A stretch of DNA of 64,000 nucleotides, from NCBI RefSeq assembly GCF_013623905.1, contig NZ_JABKDD010000014.1, forward strand, positions 1 through 64,000. The letters run 5' to 3'. Of the stretch, positions 26,436 to 36,546 are shown in pieces (position 1 is the stretch's first letter; each line of letters begins with the position of its first letter). Both the position numbers and the translations under genes were made by a program. A model generated the notes under the pieces. The model did not search any database. It was not told where the DNA came from and worked only from the letters and a program-made list of their open reading frames with translations. This DNA is from Brevibacterium sediminis. Its GTDB lineage: Bacteria; Actinomycetota; Actinomycetes; Actinomycetales; Brevibacteriaceae.

Positions 26436-27479
26436 CTAGGACGTCGGGCCGAGTCGGCCGGCTGCGGCGGCCCGGTCTGACTTCGGGTGTCGGGTGTCGT
26501 CGGTGGACGCGTCGTTGTTGAGGATGTGAGCGGCGAGGTAGTTCTCGAGCATGGTCAGTGCCTCGTCATCGGTGATGGGCATGTGCTCGGTGGTGCGGGC
26601 AACGCCGAGGCCGTCGATGAAGATCGACAGGGATTTCACCATCAGTGCGGTGTTGCCTTTCCGGATCGTTCCCGTGCGCTGGCCGCCGTCGATGACGGTG
26701 GTGATCATGTCCATCCATTCGCCGTAGACGGCGGTGAGGTTCGCACGGGCGCTTTCGTCGGTGGCTGCACGGGCCCAGCATTGGAGCCAGATCGACCACA
26801 CTCTCCGGATCTTCGGGTCGACTCCGGCATGGATGCGTGCGAAATGACGGAGCACGCCGATGGGGTCGGCGGAATCGTTGAGGTGGCGGGTCTCGGCGAT
26901 GACATCGAGGGAGTGGCGCAGGGCCGCCTGCAGCAGCTGGTCTTTCGTCCGGAAGTGGTAGTTCACCGCCGAGGCGCTCACCCCGGCCGCATCTGCGACG
27001 TCTTCAGTGCGGACCTTGTCGATGCCGAGATCGGCATAGAGGCGCCAGGCCGCAGCAATGATCTTCAGCCGATTGCGAGTGCCCTTCGACATCCAGTCCT
27101 GTTCGGAGGCCGGCCCGAGGGCCGCTCCCCCATCGGCTTGCGCCATGCGCGCATCACGCGCGAGATCTTCTGCGGAATCGTCGGCAGGTGATTCGCTGAG
27201 AACAGGAGGAACGTCGGCGACCATTGTTCGCCGAGGCGGCCGTGCCGTTCGCCCGGTCGTCAGCCAATCCGTGGTGACCCCGGTGAGTTCGGCGATGTGA
27301 GAGATCTCCTCGACCCGGAATTTTCGTGTTCCGGCGAGGGATTTCGACAGTTTGCTCGCGTCGAGGCCGATCTGTCGGGCGACTTCGCTGTGGTTGATTC
27401 CCGCGTCTCTGATGGCGATGCGGACACGACTGACCAGCGATTTCGGTGCGCTCTCAGCGCCTTCGCTCGTCGTGACCAC
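26436..27479 (-). CDS. Dual HTH regulator: XRE-like plus TetR domains
   Basis: From GTG 27479 the product is 347 residues. Residues 17-75 form an XRE/Cro-type helix-turn-helix (INHSEVARQIGLDASKLSKSLAG). Residues 136-190 form a TetR-type HTH (VRTEDVADAAGVSASAVNYHFRTK), followed by a TetR ligand-binding region to the end. The two are joined by a polar linker (80-130). It heads the peptide-transporter operon with an 11-base gap to the binding-protein gene, so it probably regulates it and itself. No clear ribosome-binding site precedes the GTG; frames opening up to 46 codons earlier look non-coding. Confidence 0.75.
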   Translation of the reverse strand: MVTTSEGAESAPKSLVSRVRIAIRDAGINHSEVARQIGLDASKLSKSLAGTRKFRVEEISHIAELTGVTTDWLTTGRTARPPRRTMVADVPPVLSESPADDSAEDLARDARMAQADGGAALGPASEQDWMSKGTRNRLKIIAAAWRLYADLGIDKVRTEDVADAAGVSASAVNYHFRTKDQLLQAALRHSLDVIAETRHLNDSADPIGVLRHFARIHAGVDPKIRRVWSIWLQCWARAATDESARANLTAVYGEWMDMITTVIDGGQRTGTIRKGNTALMVKSLSIFIDGLGVARTTEHMPITDDEALTMLENYLAAHILNNDASTDDTRHPKSDRAAAAGRLGPTS

Positions 27480-27724
27480 CCAAACAGTCTGCACATTAGT
27501 TGCGATTTTGGCAAGACTTACTGGGGTTTTGAGTAGTTGATTGTGATGCTCGGGTGTGCCGACGAAGAGCATTTCGCAGACAGCAATCTTGAGGTTCATC
27601 AGCAAGTTGATACCCATTTATCGAGCAGGGACGATAGAGTCACATTCAACGAACCTTGGCGGTATCCCCTTATCACTGCCGCCGATCCCCTGATTCCGGT
27701 ATAACGCAAGGAGGCGTTACCAGG

Positions 27725-29398
27725 ATGTGGTACTCACCGTCGTCGGTGCGTTCGTTTCTCGCCGACAGGTTGACTCCCGAACGCAAGGCCTGGTTCTCTC
27801 GAACTCGTCATGGTGAACAGCCCTGGCAGAAACCGGCGTCTCTCAGACGTCGAGATTCGATACCGAGCCGATCCCCGACAAAGCCGTCGACCTTTGACGC
27901 TCGTAGCGAACAGACCGAGGCGCTCTCAGCAGTGCGCTCTGCCTTGGCGGATTCCGACATCGAATTCGCTGAGATTCCCCGGCTGAGCCACTTCCGCCCG
28001 ACTCTGGTCGTCGATGCAGAGAACACCAATGCAGTCGTGTCTGCCTTGCTCGGTCTTCCGAATGAGGGAAACGATGCGAGGGACGGGAATGAAACCTGGT
28101 CGGTCCGGTTCCGCAATGTCCGAGGCGCGATGCTGAGCCGACGAACTGCTCGCGAACGCCCGGCCCGGATCGGCAGCGTGACGTGCCTTCGGCGCCTCCG
28201 CGCAGTCAACGGCAGAGAACTCACCACCTCGGCGCTGACCATCACAATCGAACTGTGGAAGAAGGTGGGCGATAACGCGCCACGAGCCGACGGGGCCAAT
28301 CACCTGCCGGGGACTCTGGTCCGACGCCAGAATGATCACTCTCTCACCGTCGACTACATCGAACCGACGGTCTGGCATGCTGCCGTCACCAACAACAGTC
28401 GGCTCAGACTGCCGGCACCTCATCTTCGAGTGCTCAGCGAACCGGTCGACGCCGTCTACACCTGGGTCGACGGCTCCGATCCCAAATGGCGCGCGCGGAT
28501 GCAGGCCGCTCGAGACGGTGCTGACCTGAGAACGAACGCGCCGAGCTCCGTCTCTGACTCTCGGTTCACTTCACGCGATGAACTGCGCTTCTCTCTGCGT
28601 TCGCTCGAATACTATGCATCGTGGGTGCGTCGGATCTTCATCGTCACGGACGGGCAGATTCCATCGTGGCTGAACACCGACGATCCGAAGATCACTGTGG
28701 TCGACCACCGCGACATCTTCTCCGACCCCAGCGTGCTTCCCGTCTTCAATTCGCACGCCATCGAATCGCAGCTGCATCACATTCCGGGACTGGCCGACCA
28801 CTACCTCTACCTCAATGACGACTGCTTCTTCCTCCGCCCGACCGACCCGGAGCTGTTCTTCACCGCGAACGGCCTGACCCGGCACTTTCCCTCGGCAGTG
28901 CCCGTCGATATCGGCAGTTGGACCCCCCGGGACCTCCCCATCATCTCAGCGGCGAAGCGAGGGAGGGACTACGTTCTCGAGAAGTACGGTCACACAATCA
29001 CCCATCGGTTCAAACACACCCCTCACCCACAGCTGCGAACGGTTCTTGAGGCGATGGAATCCGAAGAGCCCGATCTGTTCGCCACTGTCGCGGCGTCACC
29101 TTTCCGTGCTCCGGAAGATGTCTCCATCCCGTCATCCCTGCACCACTTCGATGCGTTTGCAAGAGGCATGTCCGTGGAAGGACGCATCGGGTATCAGTTC
29201 GTCGACCTCGCCGAGGAGGACCTCGAGCTGCGGTTGCTCAGAGTCGCCCGACGTACCGATCTGGATGTCTTCTGCCTCAATGAGACCGACCTGCCGGAAG
29301 GCTCTGAGGAAAGAGTCGATCAGCTCGTGGCTCGTTTCTTCGATGATCGTTTCCCGGTACCGTCAAGCTTCGAGAACGACCGGCCCTCGAATAGTTAG
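27725..29398 (+). CDS. Stealth family sugar-phosphate transferase
   Basis: The 557-residue protein contains the four conserved Stealth regions. CR1 is VDAVYTWVDGSDPKW (240-254). CR2 runs from RFTSRDELRFSLRSLEYY through IFIVTDGQIPSWL and LYLNDDCFFL. CR3 lies around 425-470 and CR4 near the C terminus. Stealth proteins transfer hexose-1-phosphate from a nucleotide sugar onto a glycan, forming phosphodiester-linked polymers such as capsules and wall polysaccharides. The first 230 residues are not part of the core. AAGGAGG before ATG 27725 sets the start. It opens the wall-glycopolymer locus and is convergent with the next gene. Confidence 0.85.
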   Translation: MWYSPSSVRSFLADRLTPERKAWFSRTRHGEQPWQKPASLRRRDSIPSRSPTKPSTFDARSEQTEALSAVRSALADSDIEFAEIPRLSHFRPTLVVDAENTNAVVSALLGLPNEGNDARDGNETWSVRFRNVRGAMLSRRTARERPARIGSVTCLRRLRAVNGRELTTSALTITIELWKKVGDNAPRADGANHLPGTLVRRQNDHSLTVDYIEPTVWHAAVTNNSRLRLPAPHLRVLSEPVDAVYTWVDGSDPKWRARMQAARDGADLRTNAPSSVSDSRFTSRDELRFSLRSLEYYASWVRRIFIVTDGQIPSWLNTDDPKITVVDHRDIFSDPSVLPVFNSHAIESQLHHIPGLADHYLYLNDDCFFLRPTDPELFFTANGLTRHFPSAVPVDIGSWTPRDLPIISAAKRGRDYVLEKYGHTITHRFKHTPHPQLRTVLEAMESEEPDLFATVAASPFRAPEDVSIPSSLHHFDAFARGMSVEGRIGYQFVDLAEEDLELRLLRVARRTDLDVFCLNETDLPEGSEERVDQLVARFFDDRFPVPSSFENDRPSNS

Positions 29399-29428
29399 AA
29401 GCCGTGAGGCCGCAGACCGGTAGTGGTC

Positions 29429-30895
29429 TCATCTGGGACGACGCCGACCGATCATATTCTTCACGCTGAGTGGAATTCCCAAAAGTTTGTTGAGCCTCCG
29501 GTCGGTCCGATTCGCCGTGGCGCGGACTTCTGCCGCCGACGCCTGTGACCTCTTCAAGGCGGCTTCGGTCCTCGCAAGTCGTTTCTCAAGGTCACGTACA
29601 CGCTTCTCGAGCTCGGCAGACCAGCCTGACCCGGTCCCGGATTTCAGCCCTTTCTGGGTCTTCTTGAGGGCAAGGTAGCGCTGCTGCAGCACTACGGCCA
29701 TACGGACGAACTCCGGTGGACGATCCTGCCACAGACTCGTCTGCGGTTCGGGGAACTCAGTGGCGTCGAGTCGGCGACCGTAGTCGGCCAGGGCCTCTTC
29801 CTGGCCGGGTTCGTAGATGTGCGAGAAACCGTTGGCGTGGATGAAGTCAGCCAGTCGGTCGAATCGTTCAGGCTGGCCGCGGTTGAATTCGGAGAAGTCG
29901 GCCCTCTCGTAGAGTTCGGCGACCGTCAGCGGTGCTTCCTCCACGGTCAGGTCGATGGCCGGAACACCGTGGTATCTCGACAGTTCAAGCGTCCGACCGT
30001 CATGAGCGAGGACGATTCCGGGAGTGCCGGCGAGGATGCCTGCGACGTTTCCGTGGATGCGGGGTCCGAACGAGAAGCTCAGCTCACCCATCCTGCGCAT
30101 CCACTCTGGAGCATCCAGCTGGAACTGGGCCTTCTTCTCCGTGAACTGAGGATGGCTCCGGTCCAGCGGCAGGCTTCGATCATGCCCCTGGTAGGGGTCA
30201 GTGCCCCACAGCATGAACTCCAGCGTGGCGAGATCCTGTGGCATATACGTGGCGTCGTAGTTCGACTCTGCGTCGCGGATGAGTTCTCTGCCGAAGGGAT
30301 TGTTCGTCTGCAGGTTGTAGGCGATCGGCGATCCCGACGGCAGCGCGTCGGGTTTGTCCACCCGATGCCCGCGACCGTTCATCGTCATGGAGGGACACCC
30401 GACCACGATGACGTCCTTGAAACCGAGGGACTTGAGGTACTCCGCGGTCAGCTCTCCCCGCACTGTCAGCGCGCTGGATTTCTCCAAAACCGCCTTGGCG
30501 AATCGTCTGACCGTCGGTTCGATCTTCTTCAGCGCGGCGGGGTCGCCGTCGAGCGGAAGCTGAGCTCCGCCGGAGAGCATCAGGAAAGGGATTGTCAGTT
30601 TTTCGATGAAGTCGGTGGTGCGAGCCAGCTCTGCCTCGAACCCCGGTCGGAAGGCGTTGGCAAGCGGCAGAATGAAACCGTCGTACTCGTCATTGACCTT
30701 CGGCGCCATCGCGCCGTTGATCTTGTAGCGATTCGCGTCGACCACGGTGTCTGCTGTCGAGAACAGTTTGTGAGCGGCCATGCCGAAGATCAGGTTGCCG
30801 TTGTTTCGCCCGATGGTATTGCGATCGAGCGTATCGAAACCGTCGAAGACCTCGAACGGAGTCTTGCCCAGACGCATCAGAAATCGCTTGCTCAT
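29429..30895 (-). CDS. Polysaccharide pyruvyl transferase family protein with coiled-coil tail
   Basis: The 488-residue protein resembles the polysaccharide pyruvyl transferase (CsaB/WcaK) fold: an early Asn-rich NTIGRNNGNLIFGM segment, the central ALTVRGELTAEYLKSLG and VVGCPSMTMN segments, and FSFGPRIHGNVAGILAGTPGIVL near the nucleotide or PEP site. Residues about 410-470 form a coiled coil (LEKRVRDLEKRLARTEAAL) and the last 17 are basic. It would transfer pyruvate from phosphoenolpyruvate to a sugar or polyol. Start ATG 30895 is preferred; 18 earlier codons look non-coding. Divergent from the large polymerase gene. Confidence 0.75.
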   Translation of the reverse strand: MSKRFLMRLGKTPFEVFDGFDTLDRNTIGRNNGNLIFGMAAHKLFSTADTVVDANRYKINGAMAPKVNDEYDGFILPLANAFRPGFEAELARTTDFIEKLTIPFLMLSGGAQLPLDGDPAALKKIEPTVRRFAKAVLEKSSALTVRGELTAEYLKSLGFKDVIVVGCPSMTMNGRGHRVDKPDALPSGSPIAYNLQTNNPFGRELIRDAESNYDATYMPQDLATLEFMLWGTDPYQGHDRSLPLDRSHPQFTEKKAQFQLDAPEWMRRMGELSFSFGPRIHGNVAGILAGTPGIVLAHDGRTLELSRYHGVPAIDLTVEEAPLTVAELYERADFSEFNRGQPERFDRLADFIHANGFSHIYEPGQEEALADYGRRLDATEFPEPQTSLWQDRPPEFVRMAVVLQQRYLALKKTQKGLKSGTGSGWSAELEKRVRDLEKRLARTEAALKRSQASAAEVRATANRTDRRLNKLLGIPLSVKNMIGRRRPR

Positions 30896-31110
30896 GTGCA
30901 CGCCACCATTGGTCGTCGGTTGAGAGACGTCTTTGCCCTCGAGGCACACCCTAGTCCCTACCGATGGCTCGGGCCACCGTGGTCGAAACTCAGAGCTCTC
31001 CCACTTCGGTCGAATGTATTCGGCATCGCCTCCTGCCGGATGGGACGATGTGGACCTAGACTGGGACTGCGTGGAACATACCCGACAACGATGTTTTGGA
31101 GGAATCCACA

Positions 31111-34100
31111 GTGGAGTTGAGGAACCTCTTCGCCCGCTCGGCGATCAGAGTTCTGGGGACAGCCAGACGGACATTGAAGAAGGCGACGCGTACCTCAGCA
31201 CGAACTCCCGCCTCCGGACCGGTGAACTCTGCCGGACTGGCTTCGCTCGACCTCGTTCAGGCCCAGAACCTGCTCCACATCGACCTCGCACCAGCCTCAC
31301 CCGTCGTCCCGAGCGGACTGTGGGTGGAACATGACGAGGATCTGCACCGCATCGGCTCGCTGGAAGAGGTGGACTCCGACGCCGACGATAGCGGTGGCGC
31401 GGCTGTTCGAACGGCGACCATCGACCTCGATTCACTCATTGAGAACCTGTCCGACTGGACTTCGCCTCCGCCGCCAGGCGCCGATGGTGATGAGACAGCC
31501 GGATTCGTCCTGCGACTCTACGTCGAATATGCCGACTACGACGTGGACGAGATGCCGAGTTCCACCCTCGAGACCTCAAACGACGGCACGACTGTCGCTT
31601 TGGTCCGGCTCGGACGAGCCACAAGCACTCGCACTGAGAATCTCGCCTACCGTCGAGTCGGTTACCGCGATTGCTATCCGCTGGTCAACCGCAATGGTCA
31701 CATCGCCATCGAGGTGGATCGTCCTCACCGCCCCTTTGCCGACGTTCGGAATGAGGGGCTGACGATCCGTGACGGCAGGCTTGAAATCGAGGGCCGGGTC
31801 ATCGCACGGGGAACCGAATACTCAGACGCAACCCTCGTCGTGGTGGGCCGAACCTCGGGATTCCGTGCCACTGCCGACGTCGAACTCGCTCCCAATGACG
31901 AGCTGTCGGAACGACGCTTTGGACTCAACTACTACAGGTTCTCCGCAGCTCTCGACTTCAACGACCTCGTCGACGAGATCAGCGACGACAATGCCGACTT
32001 GTACCTCGACCTCGCCCCGGTCCTCGGCGATGAGCCCAAGCGCGCGCGAATCGGGAAGAGCCGTTACCTGGTCCGCTTCGGCACCACCGGCAGCACAGTG
32101 TCCTCCGGCAACAAGACCGTTTCCATCATTCCGTACTACACGTTCAAGGCGAAGTATCCGTCACTCCACCTCGAGACTTTCAACGCCTCTGCCTTTGACT
32201 ATATGCATCGTCTGGTGGCAAACCGGCGGTCCTGGAATCCTCCGAAGTCGTCTGATCGCAAACCCGTCTGGTTGATCGGCGAACTGCCGTATAAGGCACA
32301 GGACAACGGACTCCAGTTCTTCCGATACATGCGGGACGAACATCCCGAAGTCGATGCCTACTACGTCATCGAGCCGGACTCCCCCGAACGGGTCAACCTC
32401 GACGGCTACGACAACGTCATCGACTTCCGTTCACATGACCACATCCAAGTGGCGCTTGCCGCCGACAAGATCATCGGAACCCACCACCCAGACTTCCTCT
32501 ACCCGACGAGGGAGCCACAATTCGAGAGAGCGCTGCGGGCCGATAAGGTCTTTCTGCAGCACGGAGTCACCGCCGCCAAGTGGATGGTGCCCAACTACGG
32601 ACGATACGTGCGTGGGTTCGACGTCGATCTCATCACCGTCTGCTCCGAACGAGAGAAGGAATTCTTCGTCAAGGATTTCGGCTATGCCCCTGAGCAGGTG
32701 GCAGTGACCGGCTTTGCCCGGTTCGATGCACTATTGGCAGACGACGTCGACGTCAATCCCGACCAGCTGATGATCATGCCGACCTGGCGTCCGTGGTTGC
32801 AGGACCCAGAGCGTTTCGTCGAGTCCGACTATTTTCAGAGATGGAAGTCCCTGCTGACCAGTGACCGATTGCGCGCCCTGATCGAAAAGTACGATCTCAC
32901 ACCGATCTTCTGTCTGCACCCGAACATGCAGCAGTTCAGTTCGCACTTCGATGGCCTCGGCATCCGAATCGTCGTCCAAGGCGAGATCGACGTCCAGCTG
33001 CTGCTCAAACAGAGCTCGATGCTCGTCACCGACTATTCGAGCGTCGCATTCGACTTCGCGTTCCTCCACAAACCCGTCGTCTACTACCAATTCGACGACC
33101 ACCGCTTCGCCCAACCGCATGCGGACCCGGTGGCAGAATTCCCCGGACCTGTTGTCGCCGAAGAGGCTCGGGTCCTCGACGCGGTCGAGAGTGCGTATGA
33201 GTCTGGTGGGGCAATGGCTCCCGATTTCCGCAGGCGCGCCGACAGGTTCTTGGCTCACAGAGACACCTCCAGCCGAGAGCGCATCTTCGAAGCGATTCAG
33301 AACTCGACGAAACCTGATATCACCATGGCCGATCGGGTCCAAAGCGAAACGGCACAGTCGGTCTACCGGGTCGCGCGGAGAAACAGGTACTACCTGCCGG
33401 TGATGAAGCGACTCTACAAGCTGATGCGTCTGGCTCCGCTCGACGAGCAGACGATCGTCTTCGAGACCGGGCAGGGGAAGCAGTACGCCGACAGTCCTCG
33501 GGCAATCCACGAGGAACTCATCCGACAGGGCGACACCCGACGAAAGGTGTGGATCTACCATAAGCGACTTCCCGTGACCGACCAGCACACAACGGTGGTC
33601 AAGCGTCACTCCCCCGCCTTCTTCTGGCATCTCGCGACGGCGAAGTACTGGATCAACAACCACAACTTCCCCAACTACATTCACCGCAGGGATCAAGGCG
33701 TGTACATCCAGACCTGGCACGGGACACCGCTGAAGCGGATGTTCCTCGACCAGGACAATTTCTACGGCCGCGATCCAGGGTATGTCGACCGTGTCAAAGA
33801 AGCATCGGCACAGTGGAATGCCTTGGTGTCTCCGTCGCCCTACGCCACCAAGGCAATGCGATCGTCCTATGGATACACAGGCGAGGTCTATGAACTGGGG
33901 TACCCGAGAAACGACGTCTTGAGAGGTCCGGACACGGATGAGATCAGGGCCGGCGTCCGCCGTCGTCTCTCGATACCCCGGGAGCGCACCGTCGTGCTCT
34001 ACGCGCCGACCTTCCGCGATGACCAGCCCACAACCCGAGGCCGCTTCGCATTCCAGTGGCCCTTCGATCCGCAGGACTTCGTGGAACGATTCGGCGACGA

Positions 34101-34524
34101 CGTCACCCTCCTCGTTCGCACCCACTTCCTCATTAATACGAAGCTCGAAATACCGGAGGAGCTGAAGGCCCACATCATCGATGTCAGCGGATTCCCCGAC
34201 ATCAATGAGCTCTTCCTGGCCAGCGACATGCTGGTCACCGACTACTCCTCGTCGTTCTTCGACTATTCGGTCCTCGAGCGTCCCATCATCTTCTTTGCCT
34301 ATGATCTCGAGAACTACCGGGACAATCTGCGCGGTTTCTATCTCGACTACGAAACGGAGCTGCCTGGACCGGTGGCCACAACATCGGCAGCGCTGTTCGC
34401 CGAAATCGACAGAGCATCCTCGGTGACGGAAGAGGACAGAGAACGACTGCGATCGTTTGCGAAACAGTACGCCCCCAACGATGACGGACACGCGGCAGCG
34501 CGAGTCATCGATCAACTTCTGTAG
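31111..34524 (+). CDS. Double-domain CDP-glycerol/polyol phosphotransferase (TagF/TarF-like)
   Basis: This 1137-residue protein has an N-terminal beta-rich region (about 1-370) and two CDP-glycerol glycerophosphotransferase domains. The first (about 384-720) has FLQHGVTAAKWM near 483 and TDYSSVAFDF near 639. The second (about 780-1137) has TWHGTPLKRMF near 867 and TDYSSSFFDY near 1042. Family members add polyol phosphate from a CDP-activated donor to build or extend teichoic acid at the inner membrane face. GGAGG eight bases before GTG 31111 fixes the start. It is followed 38 bases later by a TagE-like glycosyltransferase, forming a probable operon. Confidence 0.85.
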   Translation: MELRNLFARSAIRVLGTARRTLKKATRTSARTPASGPVNSAGLASLDLVQAQNLLHIDLAPASPVVPSGLWVEHDEDLHRIGSLEEVDSDADDSGGAAVRTATIDLDSLIENLSDWTSPPPPGADGDETAGFVLRLYVEYADYDVDEMPSSTLETSNDGTTVALVRLGRATSTRTENLAYRRVGYRDCYPLVNRNGHIAIEVDRPHRPFADVRNEGLTIRDGRLEIEGRVIARGTEYSDATLVVVGRTSGFRATADVELAPNDELSERRFGLNYYRFSAALDFNDLVDEISDDNADLYLDLAPVLGDEPKRARIGKSRYLVRFGTTGSTVSSGNKTVSIIPYYTFKAKYPSLHLETFNASAFDYMHRLVANRRSWNPPKSSDRKPVWLIGELPYKAQDNGLQFFRYMRDEHPEVDAYYVIEPDSPERVNLDGYDNVIDFRSHDHIQVALAADKIIGTHHPDFLYPTREPQFERALRADKVFLQHGVTAAKWMVPNYGRYVRGFDVDLITVCSEREKEFFVKDFGYAPEQVAVTGFARFDALLADDVDVNPDQLMIMPTWRPWLQDPERFVESDYFQRWKSLLTSDRLRALIEKYDLTPIFCLHPNMQQFSSHFDGLGIRIVVQGEIDVQLLLKQSSMLVTDYSSVAFDFAFLHKPVVYYQFDDHRFAQPHADPVAEFPGPVVAEEARVLDAVESAYESGGAMAPDFRRRADRFLAHRDTSSRERIFEAIQNSTKPDITMADRVQSETAQSVYRVARRNRYYLPVMKRLYKLMRLAPLDEQTIVFETGQGKQYADSPRAIHEELIRQGDTRRKVWIYHKRLPVTDQHTTVVKRHSPAFFWHLATAKYWINNHNFPNYIHRRDQGVYIQTWHGTPLKRMFLDQDNFYGRDPGYVDRVKEASAQWNALVSPSPYATKAMRSSYGYTGEVYELGYPRNDVLRGPDTDEIRAGVRRRLSIPRERTVVLYAPTFRDDQPTTRGRFAFQWPFDPQDFVERFGDDVTLLVRTHFLINTKLEIPEELKAHIIDVSGFPDINELFLASDMLVTDYSSSFFDYSVLERPIIFFAYDLENYRDNLRGFYLDYETELPGPVATTSAALFAEIDRASSVTEEDRERLRSFAKQYAPNDDGHAAARVIDQLL

Positions 34525-34562
34525 GACCGCGGGCAACGGCCCGGGCACGATGTGGAGGAACG

Positions 34563-36374
34563 ATGTTCTCACGGCGTAAGAAGTACCTGCCCGAGGCAAC
34601 TGTCTACGGACTCATCGGCGGAATCCCGAAGACGTTCGGCGGCAGAACCGGTGTGTGTCTGCAGAGAGCTGATGCATTCGCAGAACTCGACGGTCGGCAC
34701 GTCGAGATCCTGACGCTCTCCCCGCGGAACGACGATCCGGAGGCTCTGACCGCTCGGTTGCGCGGCGAAGGGAGGATCGGCAAGAAGGTCACTGTTCGCA
34801 GTGTGTGGGCCGACCTGAGGCGAGCCTCCCCGCACGACTTGGCGCAGATCGCGTCTCACTCGACGGAGTCAATCACCATCGATCCCGCCAAGCTTCCCGA
34901 CTTCGACGGAAAGCCGGAGATCAAAGAACTGGATGATTCAGGAAAGACGCTTCGGTCCGATCGGTTCAGGGAGGACGGGTCCCGGTATTTCAGCTACCGC
35001 CTCGGCGGCGAAAACGAGACGAAGAGCGTTGCAATCTTCGACACACGTGGTCGACCCATCGCCCAGTGGAACGAGCAGTACGAACTCTACTTCGCATGGT
35101 TCGACTGGCTCATCGGCTCGGAGCAGGCGATCATCATCAACGACGGCCCTCCCCTGGCCCGCTACCTTCACCAGTACCAGCGGGAGAACGTCATCCTGGT
35201 GCAGACTATCCACAGCAAACATTCGGCTGACCCGACCAAGCGCTCGGAAAGGCTCGGATGGACCTATACGCCCGCGCTGAAGAATGTCGATCGCTTCGAT
35301 CTCTTCGCCGTACTCACTCAGTCACAGCACTCTGACCTCACCGATCTGAACTACATCATGGACAATGCGGCGGTTCTTCCGAACATGACTGCCGCGACAC
35401 CGATGCGCCGGATCAAGCCACGGTCACCGGGCACTGGTGTGATGCTTGCCCGAACCACGTTCCTCAAGCGGATCGACCACGCCATCACCGCTGTGCACAG
35501 TGCGAGGCAGTCGGGCACGGACGCTATCCTCGATATCTACGGAGTAGCGGACGAAGCGCAGGAGCCGCTGGAGACTCTCATCGAGGAATTGGACACGCAT
35601 GGCACCATCGCTCTCAGAGGGTTCGACCCCCGCGCCAAGCAGAAGTTCGAGCAGGCGTCGTTTACTCTGCTCACCAGTGAATATGAAGGCCAGCCCTTGG
35701 TTCTTCTCGAAAGCATGGCTGCCGGGTGCATTCCCATCTCCTACAACATCAAATACGGACCTGCAGACATCATCACCGACGGCGTCGACGGATTCCTCGT
35801 CCCCGACGGTGATATCGATGCCATGGCCCGCCGAATCAAAGACCTCCACACCATGGACGAGCAGAAACTGATGCAGATGAGACAGGCCGCGATCCGGCGC
35901 GTCGGTGATTTCTCTCCGGAGAAGATCACCCAACTGTGGGGTGCCGCACTGACGCGTGCAGTATCGAACAAGCAACGACCGGCCGAAGTCGACGGGAACG
36001 CACGCCTGTCCAGCGTCAGAATCGTGGATGGAGAATTGGCTCTGCGGGTGGTGCTCGGCGGAGATGCTGCATCCGGTCCCGAATGGGCTCTGCTGTCGTG
36101 GACCGAGAGAAAGGGCGGACGATTCGGTCGACTGCCGGCCCGACTTGAGCAGGTCGGCGGCGAGACTCAGGTCGTCACGACTGCTCACGCGGATGACTTC
36201 GCCGCCGTCGACCATGGGCACATCGACTTCTGGATCGATCTGAGAGTCGCCGGCCATCCCTGCAGGCTCCGCATCAAGGGGGCCGGCGACCTCGAACCCC
36301 AGCCGTTGGGCCATTTGGAGGTGTATGCGACGAGGTTCGGCAGCCTCAGCCTCCGGTTTCCTGCGCTCGACTAG
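34563..36374 (+). CDS. TagE/TarM-like teichoic acid glycosyltransferase (GT4)
   Basis: The 603-residue protein has a GT-B fold of the GT4 family with the retaining-enzyme signature near residues 380-400 (TSEYEGQPLVLLESMAAGCI). Within the first half lies a beta-rich insertion (about 85-190), a layout like the DUF1975-containing TagE and TarM enzymes that put alpha-glucose or GlcNAc on teichoic acid. A C-terminal beta-rich domain of about 120 residues ends YATRFGSLSLRF. GGAGG before the ATG and the 38-base gap suggest cotranscription with the double-domain polymerase. Sugar donor unknown. Confidence 0.8.
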   Translation: MFSRRKKYLPEATVYGLIGGIPKTFGGRTGVCLQRADAFAELDGRHVEILTLSPRNDDPEALTARLRGEGRIGKKVTVRSVWADLRRASPHDLAQIASHSTESITIDPAKLPDFDGKPEIKELDDSGKTLRSDRFREDGSRYFSYRLGGENETKSVAIFDTRGRPIAQWNEQYELYFAWFDWLIGSEQAIIINDGPPLARYLHQYQRENVILVQTIHSKHSADPTKRSERLGWTYTPALKNVDRFDLFAVLTQSQHSDLTDLNYIMDNAAVLPNMTAATPMRRIKPRSPGTGVMLARTTFLKRIDHAITAVHSARQSGTDAILDIYGVADEAQEPLETLIEELDTHGTIALRGFDPRAKQKFEQASFTLLTSEYEGQPLVLLESMAAGCIPISYNIKYGPADIITDGVDGFLVPDGDIDAMARRIKDLHTMDEQKLMQMRQAAIRRVGDFSPEKITQLWGAALTRAVSNKQRPAEVDGNARLSSVRIVDGELALRVVLGGDAASGPEWALLSWTERKGGRFGRLPARLEQVGGETQVVTTAHADDFAAVDHGHIDFWIDLRVAGHPCRLRIKGAGDLEPQPLGHLEVYATRFGSLSLRFPALD

Positions 36375-36546
36375 TTTGCCCACTATCCATCCGGTCTTCT
36401 GCCTGCGGGAACCGGATTTTGCACTCTTGTCAGCCTTCGGCCCGCTGCCCCTCGGATAATCCGAAGGAACCTGCGCGAGGCTGCAGCACAACAAGCCACG
36501 GGAACCCAAATGAACAATGAGAGGATGAACACTGGGTTAAACTCCC

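Noticed and set aside
32731..34599. Minus-strand open frame of 622 codons opposite the double-domain polymerase
   Set aside because: No recognisable domain; both catalytic domains on the plus strand are intact, so this is a codon-bias shadow.
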